Positions 7,738 to 16,349 of a DNA stretch of 64,000 nucleotides are shown here, piece after piece. The DNA comes from CAMFLJ01 sp965279255. Lineage in GTDB: Bacteria; Actinomycetota; Acidimicrobiia; Acidimicrobiales; Acidimicrobilacustridaceae. The notes under the pieces are model-generated. The model worked only from the letters and a program-made list of their open reading frames with translations, did not search any database and had not been told where the DNA came from. The number at the start of each line of letters is the position of its first letter. The stretch's first letter is position 1. The translations under genes and the position numbers were made by a program. The stretch covers positions 2,914,001 through 2,978,000 of the forward strand of contig OZ257146.1 of assembly GCA_965279255.1 (NCBI GenBank), given 5' to 3'.

Positions 7738-8568
7738 ATGCCCCCCGCTCCGGTCCTGCTGCTCCCGCCATCCGAGGGCAAGTCACCCGGTGGCACCGGC
7801 GCCCCGTGGGCACCCGGTCAGAGCGCGTTCCCGGAGCTCGACGCCCACCGGGAGAAGGCGGTCGCCGCCCTGCTGCGGGCCATGCGCGCGGCCGAGCCGG
7901 CCCGTCGGAGGCTGCTCGGGGTGAAGGGCGAGGCGCTCGCCGCGGCCACCGCCGCCAACCGCGAGGTGCGCACCGGGCCGACCATGCCCGCCATCGAGCG
8001 CTACACCGGCGTGCTCTACGACGCGCTCGACGCGGCCTCGCTCCCCGCCCGCGACAAGAAGCGCCTGGCGAAGCAGGTCGTGATCTTCAGCGGGCTGTGG
8101 GGCGCCTCGATGCCGGGCGATCCGCTCCCCGACCACAAGGTCAAGATGAGCGCCGCCCTTCCGCCGCTCGGCAAGCTCTCGACCTGGTGGCGAGCGCCGC
8201 TCACCGACGCCCTCGCACCCCTGGTCGAGCGGCGGGTCGTGTGGAACCTGCTGCCCATCGAGCACGACGCGGCGTGGGCCCCACCGGCGCCTGGCAGCGG
8301 CGAGCCGGGAGCGCCGGCCCGCGTGCTCACCGTGCGCTTCCTCGACGAGACCACCGCCGGCACGGGCGCGGCGCGCACCTTCACGACCGTGAACCACTGG
8401 AACAAGCTGCTGAAGGGCGCACTCGTGCGCCACGTGCTGGCCACCGGCGCCGACGAGCCCGAGGCCCTTGCCGCCTTCGAGCACCCCGAGGGCTACGTCT
8501 ACGACGCCTCTCTCACCGAGGAGCTCGGGGACCGCGTCGTGATCTCGATGGTGCGCCCGGCCCGCTGA
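7738..8568 (+). CDS. yaaA: YaaA (UPF0246) peroxide stress protein
   Basis: A 276-residue member of the YaaA/DUF328 family, whose E. coli member lowers free iron and protects DNA during peroxide stress. Family marks: N-terminal LLPPSEGK (residues 8-15), ERYTGVLYDAL, FSGLWGASMPGDPLPDHKVK, and the C-terminal NHWNKLLKGALVRHVL. The start is ATG 7738, preceded by CAGGAT six bases upstream. It is divergent from the Mg2+ operon and convergent with the sulfonate operon, with a perfect stem-loop after its stop. Confidence 0.92.
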   Translation: MPPAPVLLLPPSEGKSPGGTGAPWAPGQSAFPELDAHREKAVAALLRAMRAAEPARRRLLGVKGEALAAATAANREVRTGPTMPAIERYTGVLYDALDAASLPARDKKRLAKQVVIFSGLWGASMPGDPLPDHKVKMSAALPPLGKLSTWWRAPLTDALAPLVERRVVWNLLPIEHDAAWAPPAPGSGEPGAPARVLTVRFLDETTAGTGAARTFTTVNHWNKLLKGALVRHVLATGADEPEALAAFEHPEGYVYDASLTEELGDRVVISMVRPAR

Positions 8569-8590
8569 GGGCCCTCCAGCTGACCCAGAG

Positions 8591-8624
8591 CCGGTGACGG
8601 ACGCCCCCGAGCGTCCGTCACCGG
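8591..8624. terminator. Perfect 14-bp stem-loop between convergent genes
   Basis: CCGGTGACGGACGC (8591-8604) pairs with GCGTCCGTCACCGG (8611-8624) over a 6-nt loop, with no T-tract. A second stem, GCCGATCCG (8635-8643) with CGGATCGGC (8661-8669), follows it. Both lie between the stops of yaaA and the tauD-like gene and probably terminate both. Confidence 0.75.
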
Positions 8625-8725
8625 CCTGGAACCCGCCGATCCGCCCGATGGGGGGTGGGACGGATCGGCCCTTCCGCTCCGCTGCCGCAGGGGACCGACG
8701 GCGGAACGAGATCGTGGGCGCCGGC

Positions 8726-9616
8726 TCAGACCGGCCGGTCGCCCCGCAGGGTCACCCGCTGGATGACCCGATCCTGGTCGCCGTAGTCGCCGGCGACGGC
8801 GTGCTGGGTGGCCCGGTTGTCCCAGAACCCGATGTCGCCGGGCTGCCAGTGGTAGCGGACGACGAACTCCGGACGAGCAGCGTGGGCGTAGAGGTACGCC
8901 AGCAGGGCGTCGCTCTCGGGCCGCTCGAGCTCGGCGATGTGGGAGGTGAAACCGGCGTTGACGAAGAGGACCTTCTCGCCGGACTCCGGATGGGTACGCA
9001 CGACCGGGTGGGTGACCGGCTCGAGCGACCGGTACACCTCGCCGTCCCACTCGAACTCCGAGCCCCGCTCGGCGAGGGCGCCGGCGAACTGGGCGGCACC
9101 GTCGTGGACCGCGGTCAGGGTCGAGAGGAACTCCTGCAGCGCCGGGCTCAGGGCGGCGAAGGCCGCGACCTGATCGGTCCACATGGTGTCGCCCCCGGAG
9201 GGCGGCACCACCACGGCGTTCAGGATCGAGCCGGCGGGCGGACGCTCCACGAAGGTCACGTCGGTGTGCCAGGACAAGCCACGGAACTTGGCGACCGAGC
9301 CGTACTGAGCCGCCAGACGACCGGCCTGGCCGTAGTCGATCTCGAACACCTCGGGATGGCCGTCGATGCCGGGGATCACGGGGTGCGCCGGCGTGAGCTC
9401 GCCGAACTGGGCTGCGAAGGCGGTGTGCTGGGCGGGCGTGAGGTGCTGTCCCGGGAAGAACACCACCCGGCGCTCGACCCAGACCTTGCGGATGGCGGCG
9501 ATGGTGGCGTCGTCGAGGGGCTGGGTGAGGTCGACGCCACGGATCTCGGAGCCGATGGTGCCGGAGAGGGGCGTGAGGTCGAGCTCCACGCCAGGACGGA
9601 CTTCGGTGATCGTCAT
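8726..9616 (-). CDS. TauD/TfdA family Fe(II)/2-oxoglutarate dioxygenase
   Basis: A 296-residue dioxygenase of the type that oxidatively releases sulfite or sulfate from sulfonates or alkyl sulfates. The iron ligands are visible as WHTDVTF (HxD, near residue 118) and ATQHAV (distal His, near 272), and an Arg for 2-oxoglutarate follows in QRVTLRGDRPV. It is the last gene of a five-gene operon and its ATG overlaps the stop of the ABC ATPase gene (ATGA). The operon contains a second paralogue at 11261, so the two enzymes probably handle different organosulfur substrates; which is which cannot be told. Confidence 0.92.
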   Translation of the reverse strand: MTITEVRPGVELDLTPLSGTIGSEIRGVDLTQPLDDATIAAIRKVWVERRVVFFPGQHLTPAQHTAFAAQFGELTPAHPVIPGIDGHPEVFEIDYGQAGRLAAQYGSVAKFRGLSWHTDVTFVERPPAGSILNAVVVPPSGGDTMWTDQVAAFAALSPALQEFLSTLTAVHDGAAQFAGALAERGSEFEWDGEVYRSLEPVTHPVVRTHPESGEKVLFVNAGFTSHIAELERPESDALLAYLYAHAARPEFVVRYHWQPGDIGFWDNRATQHAVAGDYGDQDRVIQRVTLRGDRPV

Positions 9617-10422
9617 TCTTCAGGCCTTTCGATGCAGCCTTCGGCGACCTCGTCGACGCCGAGCTCGGCGAGGAGACGGGACCGGAGAGAGATGAACGTG
9701 GGGTTGCCGCGGAGGCGGGGGCTGGGAATCTCGACGGGGACGTCGAGGGAGATGCCGCCGTCGGTGAGAACGAGCACCCGGTCGGAGAGGAGCAGGGCCT
9801 CGTCGACGTCGTGGGTGACCAGCAGCACGGCCGGCGTGTAGCGGGCGCACAGGCGCTGCAGGAGCGTGTGCATCCGGATGCGGGTGAGGGCGTCGAGCGC
9901 ACCGAAGGGCTCGTCGAGCAGGAGCAGCTGCGGCTCCCGCACGAGGGCCCGGGCCAGCGACGCACGCTGGGCCTCGCCGCCCGAGAGCGTCTTGGGCCAG
10001 GCGTCGGCGTGGGCGTCGAGGCCGACCTCGCCGAGGACCTCCAGGCCCTGGGCGCGGGATCCCGAGCCCTTGAGTCCGAGCACCACGTTGTCGAGCACCG
10101 TCGCCCACGGCAGCAGCCGCGGGTCCTGGAACACGACCGAGCGGGCCTCGGGCACGAGGATCGAGCCCTCGGCGCCCTCGTCGAGCCCGGCGAGCGCCCG
10201 CAGGAACGTGCTCTTGCCCGAGCCCGAGCGGCCGAGGAGGGCGACGAACTCGCCCTTGCGGATGTCGAGGTCGATGCCATCGAGCACCAGACGGTCGCCG
10301 AAGCGCCGGCTGACAGCGGTGGTGCGCACCGCGAGCGGCACCTCCGGTTCGGTCGGGCGGACCTCGCCCGCTCGCTCCGCCAGCGTCGGCGGTTCCAACA
10401 GCTCTACCTCCCTGGTTGCCAT
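9613..10422 (-). CDS. Sulfonate/taurine ABC transporter ATPase (SsuB/TauB type)
   Basis: A 269-residue ATPase. Walker A GRSGSGKST, Q-loop VVFQDPRLLPW, signature LSGGEAQR, Walker B LLLLDEPFGALD and H-loop VTHDVDEAL are all present. The LLPW after the Q-loop is typical of the nitrate/sulfonate/taurine ABC family. The ATG at 10422 was chosen because it lies in a 19-bp overlap with the permease gene; the longer frame upstream is antisense-like low-complexity sequence. It energises import through the permease encoded at 10404-11264. Confidence 0.93.
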   Translation of the reverse strand: MATREVELLEPPTLAERAGEVRPTEPEVPLAVRTTAVSRRFGDRLVLDGIDLDIRKGEFVALLGRSGSGKSTFLRALAGLDEGAEGSILVPEARSVVFQDPRLLPWATVLDNVVLGLKGSGSRAQGLEVLGEVGLDAHADAWPKTLSGGEAQRASLARALVREPQLLLLDEPFGALDALTRIRMHTLLQRLCARYTPAVLLVTHDVDEALLLSDRVLVLTDGGISLDVPVEIPSPRLRGNPTFISLRSRLLAELGVDEVAEGCIERPEE

Positions 10423-11264
10423 CGCAGGAGCCTTCCTTCGAGGGTTCGGACACCGAAGTCGGAGACGACTCCGAGCACGGCGTAGACGAGCAGGCACACG
10501 ACGATGACGTCGGTCTGGAAGAACGTCTGGGCCTTGATCATCAGGTAGCCGATGCCGCTCTTGGCGTTGATCTGCTCGGCGAAGACGAGGAGCAGCCAGG
10601 CGATGCCGGTGGCCATGCGGAGGCCGACGAGGAACGCCGGCAGCGCCGCCGGCAGCACGACCCGCCGGATCGTCTCCCGCCGCGAGAGGCCGAGGGTGCG
10701 GGCCAGCTCGAGGTTCTTCGGGTCGATCGTGCGGATGGCGTTCGACGTGTTGACGTAGATGGGGAAGATCGTGCCGAGCACGATCAGCGAGATCTTCGCC
10801 GACTCACCGATGCCCAGCCAGATGATGATCAGCGGCTGCAGGGCGATGATCGGGACGAAGCGCAGCATGTGCATCGTCGAGTCGGTGAGGTCCTCGCCGA
10901 TGCGGCTGAGACCGGAGAAGAGCGCCAGCAGCACGCCGATCGGGATGCCGATGGCCATGCCGATCACGACCCGCTGGAGCGACGCCCAGACCGCACTGCC
11001 GAGGGTGCCGTCGGCGACGAGGTCCCGGAAGGTGGCGGCCACGTCGACGGGCCCGGCGAGCACCTTGGGCGAGATCCACCCGGCCCAGGCCGCGATCTGC
11101 CAGATGGCGAGGAGGGCCACCACGCCGAGCAGCCGCTCGATGCCCCGCGGGAAGCGACGACGCGGCTTCTTGTCGGCGACGAACTCGTCGGCGGTGCGCA
11201 GGTCGACGAGACGGACGGCATCGAGCCCGACGAGCTGCTGGGGCGGGTTCTCGACCGCGGTCAC
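10404..11264 (-). CDS. Sulfonate/taurine ABC transporter permease (SsuC/TauC type)
   Basis: A 286-residue inner-membrane permease with six predicted helices. The cytoplasmic coupling segment LELARTLGLSRRETIRRVVL (the EAA loop, near residue 190) marks it as an ABC importer permease, and the sequence style is that of SsuC/TauC. About 40 hydrophilic N-terminal residues precede helix 1. The GTG start at 11264 overlaps the stop of the upstream dioxygenase (GTGA). It forms the channel with the ATPase at 9613 and the binding protein at 12208. Confidence 0.92.
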   Translation of the reverse strand: MTAVENPPQQLVGLDAVRLVDLRTADEFVADKKPRRRFPRGIERLLGVVALLAIWQIAAWAGWISPKVLAGPVDVAATFRDLVADGTLGSAVWASLQRVVIGMAIGIPIGVLLALFSGLSRIGEDLTDSTMHMLRFVPIIALQPLIIIWLGIGESAKISLIVLGTIFPIYVNTSNAIRTIDPKNLELARTLGLSRRETIRRVVLPAALPAFLVGLRMATGIAWLLLVFAEQINAKSGIGYLMIKAQTFFQTDVIVVCLLVYAVLGVVSDFGVRTLEGRLLRWQPGR

Positions 11265-12211
11265 GTGAACTCACCGCCCTCGAGGGCGACGGAGGTGAAC
11301 CCGTCGGGGCCGACCGGCACATCGCCGCGGATCGTGATGCGGTGCAGCGTGCGGGGCTCGCCCGGCACCGCGTCGAGGGCGGCGAGGTGGGCGGTGGCCC
11401 GGTTGTCCCAGAAGGCGATGCTGCCGGGCGCCCACCGGAACCGGACGGTGTAGCGGGGGTTGGCGATGTGGGCGTAGAGGAGGTCGAGCAGGGCCCGGCT
11501 CTCCTTGTTCTTCAGCCCGACGAGGTGGCTCGTGAAGTTGGGGTTCACGAACAGCGCCTTCTCGCCGGTCTCGGGGTGCACCCGCACGACCGGGTGCTCG
11601 GTCCAGTACGACGACGACGTGAAGGCCGACCGCAGTGCCAGCCCCTGGGGGCTGCCCAGCTCCACGAGGATCTCGTTCCGGTGCACGGCGTGCAGCCCGT
11701 CGACCAGCTCCTTGATGGGCTGGGACAGGCCGTCGTAGGCCGCGACCAGGTTCGTCCACGCGGTGTCGCCGCCGTACGTGGGGATCTCGACCGCCTTCAG
11801 GATCGACCCGAGCGGCGGGTTGTGCACGAAGGTGACGTCGGTGTGCCAGTTGTTCTCGATGGCTCCGCCCCAGGCACCGTCGTCGTCGGCGTCGGCGCTG
11901 AGGCCGAAGTAGTCGGAGCCCCCGATGACGAGGATCTCGGGATGGCCGTCGAGGGGCGGAAGGGTCGGGTGGCCGGCGGTGACCTCCCCGAAGCGGCGGC
12001 CGAAGGCGACCTGCTGCTCGGGGGAGATGTCCTGGTCCCGGAAGAACACGACCTTGTGGGTGAGCAGGGCCGAGCGGATGTCGGCGACCTCGGCGTCGGT
12101 GAGCTCGGTGCTCAGGTCGACGCCGGTGATCTCGGCGCCGATGAGGCCGGCGACGCGGTGGGCCTCGACGGCCGAGGTGCGGGTGTCGGGGGTGCGGTCG
12201 GTGATGGTCAT
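11261..12211 (-). CDS. TauD/TfdA family dioxygenase, second copy
   Basis: A 316-residue paralogue of the dioxygenase at 8726. Iron ligands appear as NNWHTDVTF (near 125) and RATAHLAA (near 275), with RITIRGDVPVG supplying the 2-oxoglutarate Arg. It differs from the other copy by an acidic insert DADDDGAWGG before the HxD motif, which could shape the substrate pocket. Start and stop both form 4-base overlaps with neighbours (ATGA with the binding-protein gene, GTGA with the permease gene), so it is translationally coupled in the middle of the transporter operon. Confidence 0.92.
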   Translation of the reverse strand: MTITDRTPDTRTSAVEAHRVAGLIGAEITGVDLSTELTDAEVADIRSALLTHKVVFFRDQDISPEQQVAFGRRFGEVTAGHPTLPPLDGHPEILVIGGSDYFGLSADADDDGAWGGAIENNWHTDVTFVHNPPLGSILKAVEIPTYGGDTAWTNLVAAYDGLSQPIKELVDGLHAVHRNEILVELGSPQGLALRSAFTSSSYWTEHPVVRVHPETGEKALFVNPNFTSHLVGLKNKESRALLDLLYAHIANPRYTVRFRWAPGSIAFWDNRATAHLAALDAVPGEPRTLHRITIRGDVPVGPDGFTSVALEGGEFT

Positions 12212-13308
12212 GAGTTCCACGCCGCCTCGACGACACCGTTGAAGCGGGAGTCGAACTGCTGGTCCGCCGTCAACTGCTTGGGGATGATCTGGTTCTCGTA
12301 GAAGAGGTCGACGAGGGTCTGCTGGGGCTCGGCGAGCTCGCCCGGCAGCGGGAGCACCTCGTAGCCGCCGCCGTCCTTCACCAGCTCGAGGGCCTTGTCG
12401 AGGGGCAGCTTGTAGACATCGACGAGGAACGCCTGGGCCCAGGCCTCGGGGTTGGCGTTGACCCACTTCCAGGCCTTGACGACCCGGCTGATGTAGTCGG
12501 CCAGGGCGGCGGTCTTGCCCTCGTTCTTCAGGGCGGAGCCCGAGGCGATCAGGAACTGCACCCGGTCGGTGATGTCCTCACCCCGTGCCGCGAGCTTGGC
12601 GGTGGGGTTGTCGACGAGGTAGTTCGTGATGAACGGCTCGGAGAGGATGGCGGCGTCGGCGCCGCTGCTCGGCAGGGCCTGGGCGATCTGGGTGAACGTG
12701 AGGTTCTGGATCGTCACGTCGCTGTACTGCAGCCCCGCACTGGCCAGGCCGGTGAGCAGGGTCGACTGGGCGACGGTGCCCTCCTGGATGATGACCGTCT
12801 TGCCCTTGAGATCTCCCCACCCGTTGATGTCGGTGACGCCCGGGGCGGTGATGAGGCCGACCGTGCCCTTGCCCGGGGCCCAGGACGCCACGGCCTTGAT
12901 GTCCTGGTCGGCGGCCTGGGCGAAGATCAGCGGCGCATCGGCCACGAAGCCGGCGTCGACCTCGCCGGCCTGGAAGGCCTGCAGCATGGGCGGGCCGCCC
13001 AGGAAGTTGCTGTACTCGACGGTGTACTCGAGGCCCTGGTCCTGGCCGGCGAGCGCCAGCAGCTTCTTGAGGAAGTCCACCTGGTCGCCGACCCGGAGGG
13101 TGACGCCGGCGGGGATGCTCTCGGGCACCGTGACCTGGGGGGCGGTCTCGGTGGTGGCGGCCTCGGAGGTGGACGCCGAGGAGCTGCCGCAGGCGGCGGC
13201 CGCCAGGGTGACGAGGGCGAGCACGGCGATGAATGCGGTGGTGAGCGGGCCTCGGCGACGCGCCCTGCGAGCGCCCCCCGAGGTATTCCCGACAAAGTTG
13301 ATCAACAT
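12208..13308 (-). CDS. Sulfonate ABC transporter substrate-binding lipoprotein
   Basis: A 366-residue binding protein of the SsuA/TauA type. An Arg-rich n-region, a hydrophobic stretch and the lipobox LAAAAC (Cys about residue 40) indicate a membrane-anchored lipoprotein, followed by a Ser/Thr/Glu linker. The mature part shows the NMT1/SsuA-like fold (NFLGGPPMLQAFQAGEVDAG, then LSEPFITNYL). It heads the five-gene operon. The start is uncertain: ATG 13308 has no ribosome-binding site, and an in-frame GTG at 13332 is possible. The first codons are AT-rich and include the palindrome TTGATCAA (13298-13305), and GACAAA (13291) and TTTGTC (13361) form an inverted pair around the start, which may be regulatory DNA. 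Confidence 0.88.
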   Translation of the reverse strand: MLINFVGNTSGGARRARRRGPLTTAFIAVLALVTLAAAACGSSSASTSEAATTETAPQVTVPESIPAGVTLRVGDQVDFLKKLLALAGQDQGLEYTVEYSNFLGGPPMLQAFQAGEVDAGFVADAPLIFAQAADQDIKAVASWAPGKGTVGLITAPGVTDINGWGDLKGKTVIIQEGTVAQSTLLTGLASAGLQYSDVTIQNLTFTQIAQALPSSGADAAILSEPFITNYLVDNPTAKLAARGEDITDRVQFLIASGSALKNEGKTAALADYISRVVKAWKWVNANPEAWAQAFLVDVYKLPLDKALELVKDGGGYEVLPLPGELAEPQQTLVDLFYENQIIPKQLTADQQFDSRFNGVVEAAWNS

Positions 13309-13430
13309 GGTCAGCTTTTGTAGCCGCCCCACGGATCAGTCGCAACTCATTTCGGAAGATTTTGTCGCGATGTGGAAAGCCAGACCCTACAACTCACCAA
13401 TCGGGGGTAGCCAGGCGACCGCTCCGAGAG

Positions 13431-13718
13431 TCAGCTGCGCAGCATGCGCTCGATGGCGACCATGGCCTCGTCGAGCTTGGCGTCGCCGTCGGCACCGTCG
13501 TGCTGGGCCGCCGCCATCACGCAGTGGTGGAGGTGCTGGTCGAGCAGTCCCAGCCCGACCCCCTGCAGGGCCTTGGTCACCGACGCGATCTGGGTCAGCA
13601 CGTCGATGCAGTACTTGTCGTCCTCGATCATCCCCTGCAGCCCTCGCACCTGACCTTCGATGCGCCGCAGCCGCTTGAGGTAGTCGTCCTTGCCGATGGA
13701 GTAGCCCCGGGTAGCCAT
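13431..13718 (-). CDS. csoR: CsoR family copper-sensing repressor
   Basis: A 95-residue all-helical repressor of usual CsoR length. The copper-binding C-H-C set is present: Cys in DDKYCIDVL (residue 37), then His and Cys in DQHLHHCVM (62-66 region). RLRRIEGQVRGLQGM is the family's DNA-facing helix. Cu(I) binding releases DNA. The ATG at 13718 is preceded by TATGAT (13725-13730) six bases upstream, so the transcript is probably leaderless; an in-frame start further upstream would lie across this promoter. It is divergent from copA with a shared operator. Confidence 0.93.
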   Translation of the reverse strand: MATRGYSIGKDDYLKRLRRIEGQVRGLQGMIEDDKYCIDVLTQIASVTKALQGVGLGLLDQHLHHCVMAAAQHDGADGDAKLDEAMVAIERMLRS

Positions 13719-13734
13719 GAGGGCATCATAGCGG

Positions 13735-13763
13735 TTGTCAACCATAGGGTGGGGGGGTATGGT
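13735..13763 (+). promoter_or_regulatory. copA promoter overlapped by CsoR operator
   Basis: TTGTCA (13735-13740), a 17-bp spacer and TATGGT (13758-13763) form a near-ideal sigma-70-type promoter whose start site would fall at or next to the copA ATG at 13771. ACCATA (13741-13746) and TATGGT (13758-13763) are inverted arms around a G-run, the usual form of CsoR operators. Bound CsoR would therefore cover the spacer and the -10 element and could also repress csoR itself. Confidence 0.8.
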
Positions 13764-13770
13764 CCATGAC

Positions 13771-16128
13771 ATGGCCGGACCCGCCGCAACCCATCCCCAA
13801 CGCATCGACCTCCCCGTCGAGGGGATGACCTGCGCGGCCTGCGCCACCCGCATCAGCAAGGGCCTCGGCAAGCTCGACGGCGTCGACCGGGCCGATGTGA
13901 ACCTGGCCGCCGCCCGGGCCACCGTCGTGTTCGACCCCGACGTCGTCGACTCCGCCGCCCTCACCGCCAAGATCGAGAGCCTCGGGTACACCGTGCCCGA
14001 GGAGGACCGCCACGCCGAGGCCGAGGCGGCCTACGCGAAGGTGCTCGGGCGCCGGCTCCTCGTCGCCACCGTGCTCACCGTGCCGACGCTGCTGATCTCG
14101 ATGGTCCCGGCGCTGATGTTCGACGGCTGGCAGTGGGTCGCGTTCGCCCTCACCACCCCCGTCGTCTTCTACAGCGGCTGGGGATTCCACCGGGCCGCGC
14201 TCGTGAACCTCCGCCACGGCACCGCCACCATGGACACCCTCGTCTCGATGGGCACCCTGGCCGCGTGGACCTGGTCGACGGTGGCCCTGCTGTTCCTCGG
14301 CGCCGCCGACACCGGCGACTCGGGCATGGGTGGGATGAGCGGGATGACGAGCTCGTCGGGCTCCGACGCCCACGTGTACTTCGAGACCGCCGGCGTGATC
14401 ATCACCCTGATCCTGCTGGGCAAGTGGTTCGAGGCCCGGGCCCGGCGCCGCTCCGGCGACGCCCTGCGCAAGCTGGCCGAGCTCGGCGCCAAGACCGCCC
14501 GCCTCGTCGACGGCACCGAGATCCCGCTCGCCTCGCTCGAGGTCGGCGACCGCTTCGTCGTGCGCCCCGGCGAGAAGGTCGCCACCGACGGCGTGGTCGT
14601 CGAGGGCCACTCGGCCGTCGACGTCTCGATGCTCACGGGCGAGCCCGTGCCCGTCGAGGTCGGCCCCGGCGACGACGTCATCGGCGCCACCATCAACGCC
14701 AACGGCCACCTCGTGGTCGAGGCCACCCGGGTCGGGGCCGACACGGCCCTCGCCCAGATCGTCACCCTCGTCGAGGAGGCCCAGGGCTCGAAGGCGCCCA
14801 TCCAGCGCCTGGCCGACCAGATCGCCGGCATCTTCGTGCCGACCGTGCTCGTGATCGCCGTGCTCACCATCGTGGGCTGGCTCGTCACCGGCCACAGCGT
14901 GGAGGACGCCTTCACCGCCGCGGTCGCGGTGCTGATCATCGCCTGCCCGTGCGCCCTGGGCCTGGCCACCCCCACCGCCATCATGGTGGGCACCGGCCGG
15001 GGCGCCCAGATGGGCATCATCATCAAGGGCGGCGAAGTCCTCGAGCAGACCCGGCGGGTCGACGTGGCCGTGGTCGACAAGACCGGCACCATCACCGAGG
15101 GCCGCATGGAGCTCGTCGCCACGACCGTGGTCGACGGCACCGACGCCGCCACGGTGCTGCGCCTGGCTGCCGCCGTCGAAGCCCGCTCGGAGCACCCCAT
15201 CGCCGCCGCCGTCGTGGCCGGTGCCGACGCCCTCCGCCCGGGTGACGCCGCGGCCGCCGAGGTCGACGGGTTCGAGAACCTCCCCGGCCGGGGCGTCGTC
15301 GCCACGGTCCACACCGACGCCGGCGTGCCGTTCCGGGTGGGCGTCGGCCGCCGCTCGCTCTTCGCCGAGGTGCCCGACGTGGTCGAGCAGGCCGCCACCG
15401 CAGCCGAGCTCGACGGCCGCACCGCGGTGATCGCCGGATGGGCCGACAACGACGGTGGTCCCCTCGTGGCCAAGGGTGCCCTCGTCGTCGCCGACCGGCT
15501 CAAGGCCACCAGCATCGAGGCCGTGGCCGACCTGCACCGCCTGGGGCTCGAGGTCGTCCTGCTCACCGGCGACAACGCCCGCACCGCCGACGCCGTGGGC
15601 CGCGAGGTCGGCGTCGACCGGGTCGTGGCCGAGGTGCTGCCGGGCGACAAGGTCGCCGAGGTGAAGCGCCTCCAGGAGGAGGGCCACACCCTGGCCATGG
15701 TGGGCGACGGGATCAACGACGCCCCCGCCCTCGCCCAGGCCGACCTGGGCATCGCCATCGGCACGGGCACCGACGTCGCCATCGAAGCGAGCGACCTCAC
15801 CATCGTCAGCGGCGACCTGCGGGCCGCGGCCGACGCCATCGCCCTCTCCCGCCGAACGCTGGCGACCATCAAGGGCAACCTGTTCTGGGCCTTCGCCTAC
15901 AACGTGGCCGCCATCCCGCTCGCCGCCCTCGGCGTGCTCAACCCGATGATCGCGGCGGGCACCATGGGGTTCTCCTCGGTGTTCGTCGTCACCAACAGCC
16001 TGCGCCTCCGCCGCTTCCGCGGTGTCACCGGCCGCGCCGGTCGCAGCGGGCAGCGTCCCGCCGCCGACGGTCACTCGACCGCCGAACCCGACTCCCCCGC
16101 CGCCCACCCCGAGAGGACCTCCTCATGA
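13771..16128 (+). CDS. copA: Copper-exporting P1B-type ATPase
   Basis: A 785-residue Cu(I) efflux pump. An N-terminal heavy-metal domain carries GMTCAACATRI (about residues 19-29). A His/Met/Ser-containing loop follows helix 3-4 (MGGMSGMTSSSGSD). The transport helix has CPCALGLATP, the phosphorylation site is DKTGTITEGR, and the hinge is GDGINDAPALAQAD. The ATG at 13771 was chosen because the -10 element ends seven bases upstream; the longer reading starts in the promoter. Its stop overlaps the copZ start (ATGA). Together with CsoR and CopZ it forms a complete copper-detoxification module. Confidence 0.96.
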   Translation: MAGPAATHPQRIDLPVEGMTCAACATRISKGLGKLDGVDRADVNLAAARATVVFDPDVVDSAALTAKIESLGYTVPEEDRHAEAEAAYAKVLGRRLLVATVLTVPTLLISMVPALMFDGWQWVAFALTTPVVFYSGWGFHRAALVNLRHGTATMDTLVSMGTLAAWTWSTVALLFLGAADTGDSGMGGMSGMTSSSGSDAHVYFETAGVIITLILLGKWFEARARRRSGDALRKLAELGAKTARLVDGTEIPLASLEVGDRFVVRPGEKVATDGVVVEGHSAVDVSMLTGEPVPVEVGPGDDVIGATINANGHLVVEATRVGADTALAQIVTLVEEAQGSKAPIQRLADQIAGIFVPTVLVIAVLTIVGWLVTGHSVEDAFTAAVAVLIIACPCALGLATPTAIMVGTGRGAQMGIIIKGGEVLEQTRRVDVAVVDKTGTITEGRMELVATTVVDGTDAATVLRLAAAVEARSEHPIAAAVVAGADALRPGDAAAAEVDGFENLPGRGVVATVHTDAGVPFRVGVGRRSLFAEVPDVVEQAATAAELDGRTAVIAGWADNDGGPLVAKGALVVADRLKATSIEAVADLHRLGLEVVLLTGDNARTADAVGREVGVDRVVAEVLPGDKVAEVKRLQEEGHTLAMVGDGINDAPALAQADLGIAIGTGTDVAIEASDLTIVSGDLRAAADAIALSRRTLATIKGNLFWAFAYNVAAIPLAALGVLNPMIAAGTMGFSSVFVVTNSLRLRRFRGVTGRAGRSGQRPAADGHSTAEPDSPAAHPERTSS

Positions 16129-16331
16129 CCACCCGCACCTACTCCGTCCCCGGCATCTCCTGCGGTCACTGCAAGGCCGCCATCGAGGGCGAGCTCGACG
16201 GGGCCGACGGCGTCGAGTCCGTCATCGTCGACATCGATGCCAAGACCGTCGCCGTCACCGGCGAGATCGGCGAGGACGCCGTGCGCGCCGCCGTCGACGA
16301 GGCCGGCTACGAGGTCGCCTCGATCAGGTAG
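16125..16331 (+). CDS. copZ: Copper chaperone (heavy-metal-associated domain)
   Basis: A 68-residue single HMA domain with the Cu(I)-binding motif GISCGHCKAAI (residues 10-20), the normal size of CopZ. It probably delivers Cu(I) to CopA, with which it is translationally coupled through an ATGA overlap. Confidence 0.94.
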   Translation: MTTRTYSVPGISCGHCKAAIEGELDGADGVESVIVDIDAKTVAVTGEIGEDAVRAAVDEAGYEVASIR

Positions 16332-16349
16332 TCGGCTCAGCTCGCCGGA

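Noticed and set aside
13738..16107. A 789-codon open frame antisense to copA
   Set aside because: High GC at third codon positions leaves long open antisense frames; it has no domain, is low-complexity Gly/Asp/His-rich, and copA on the other strand is certain.
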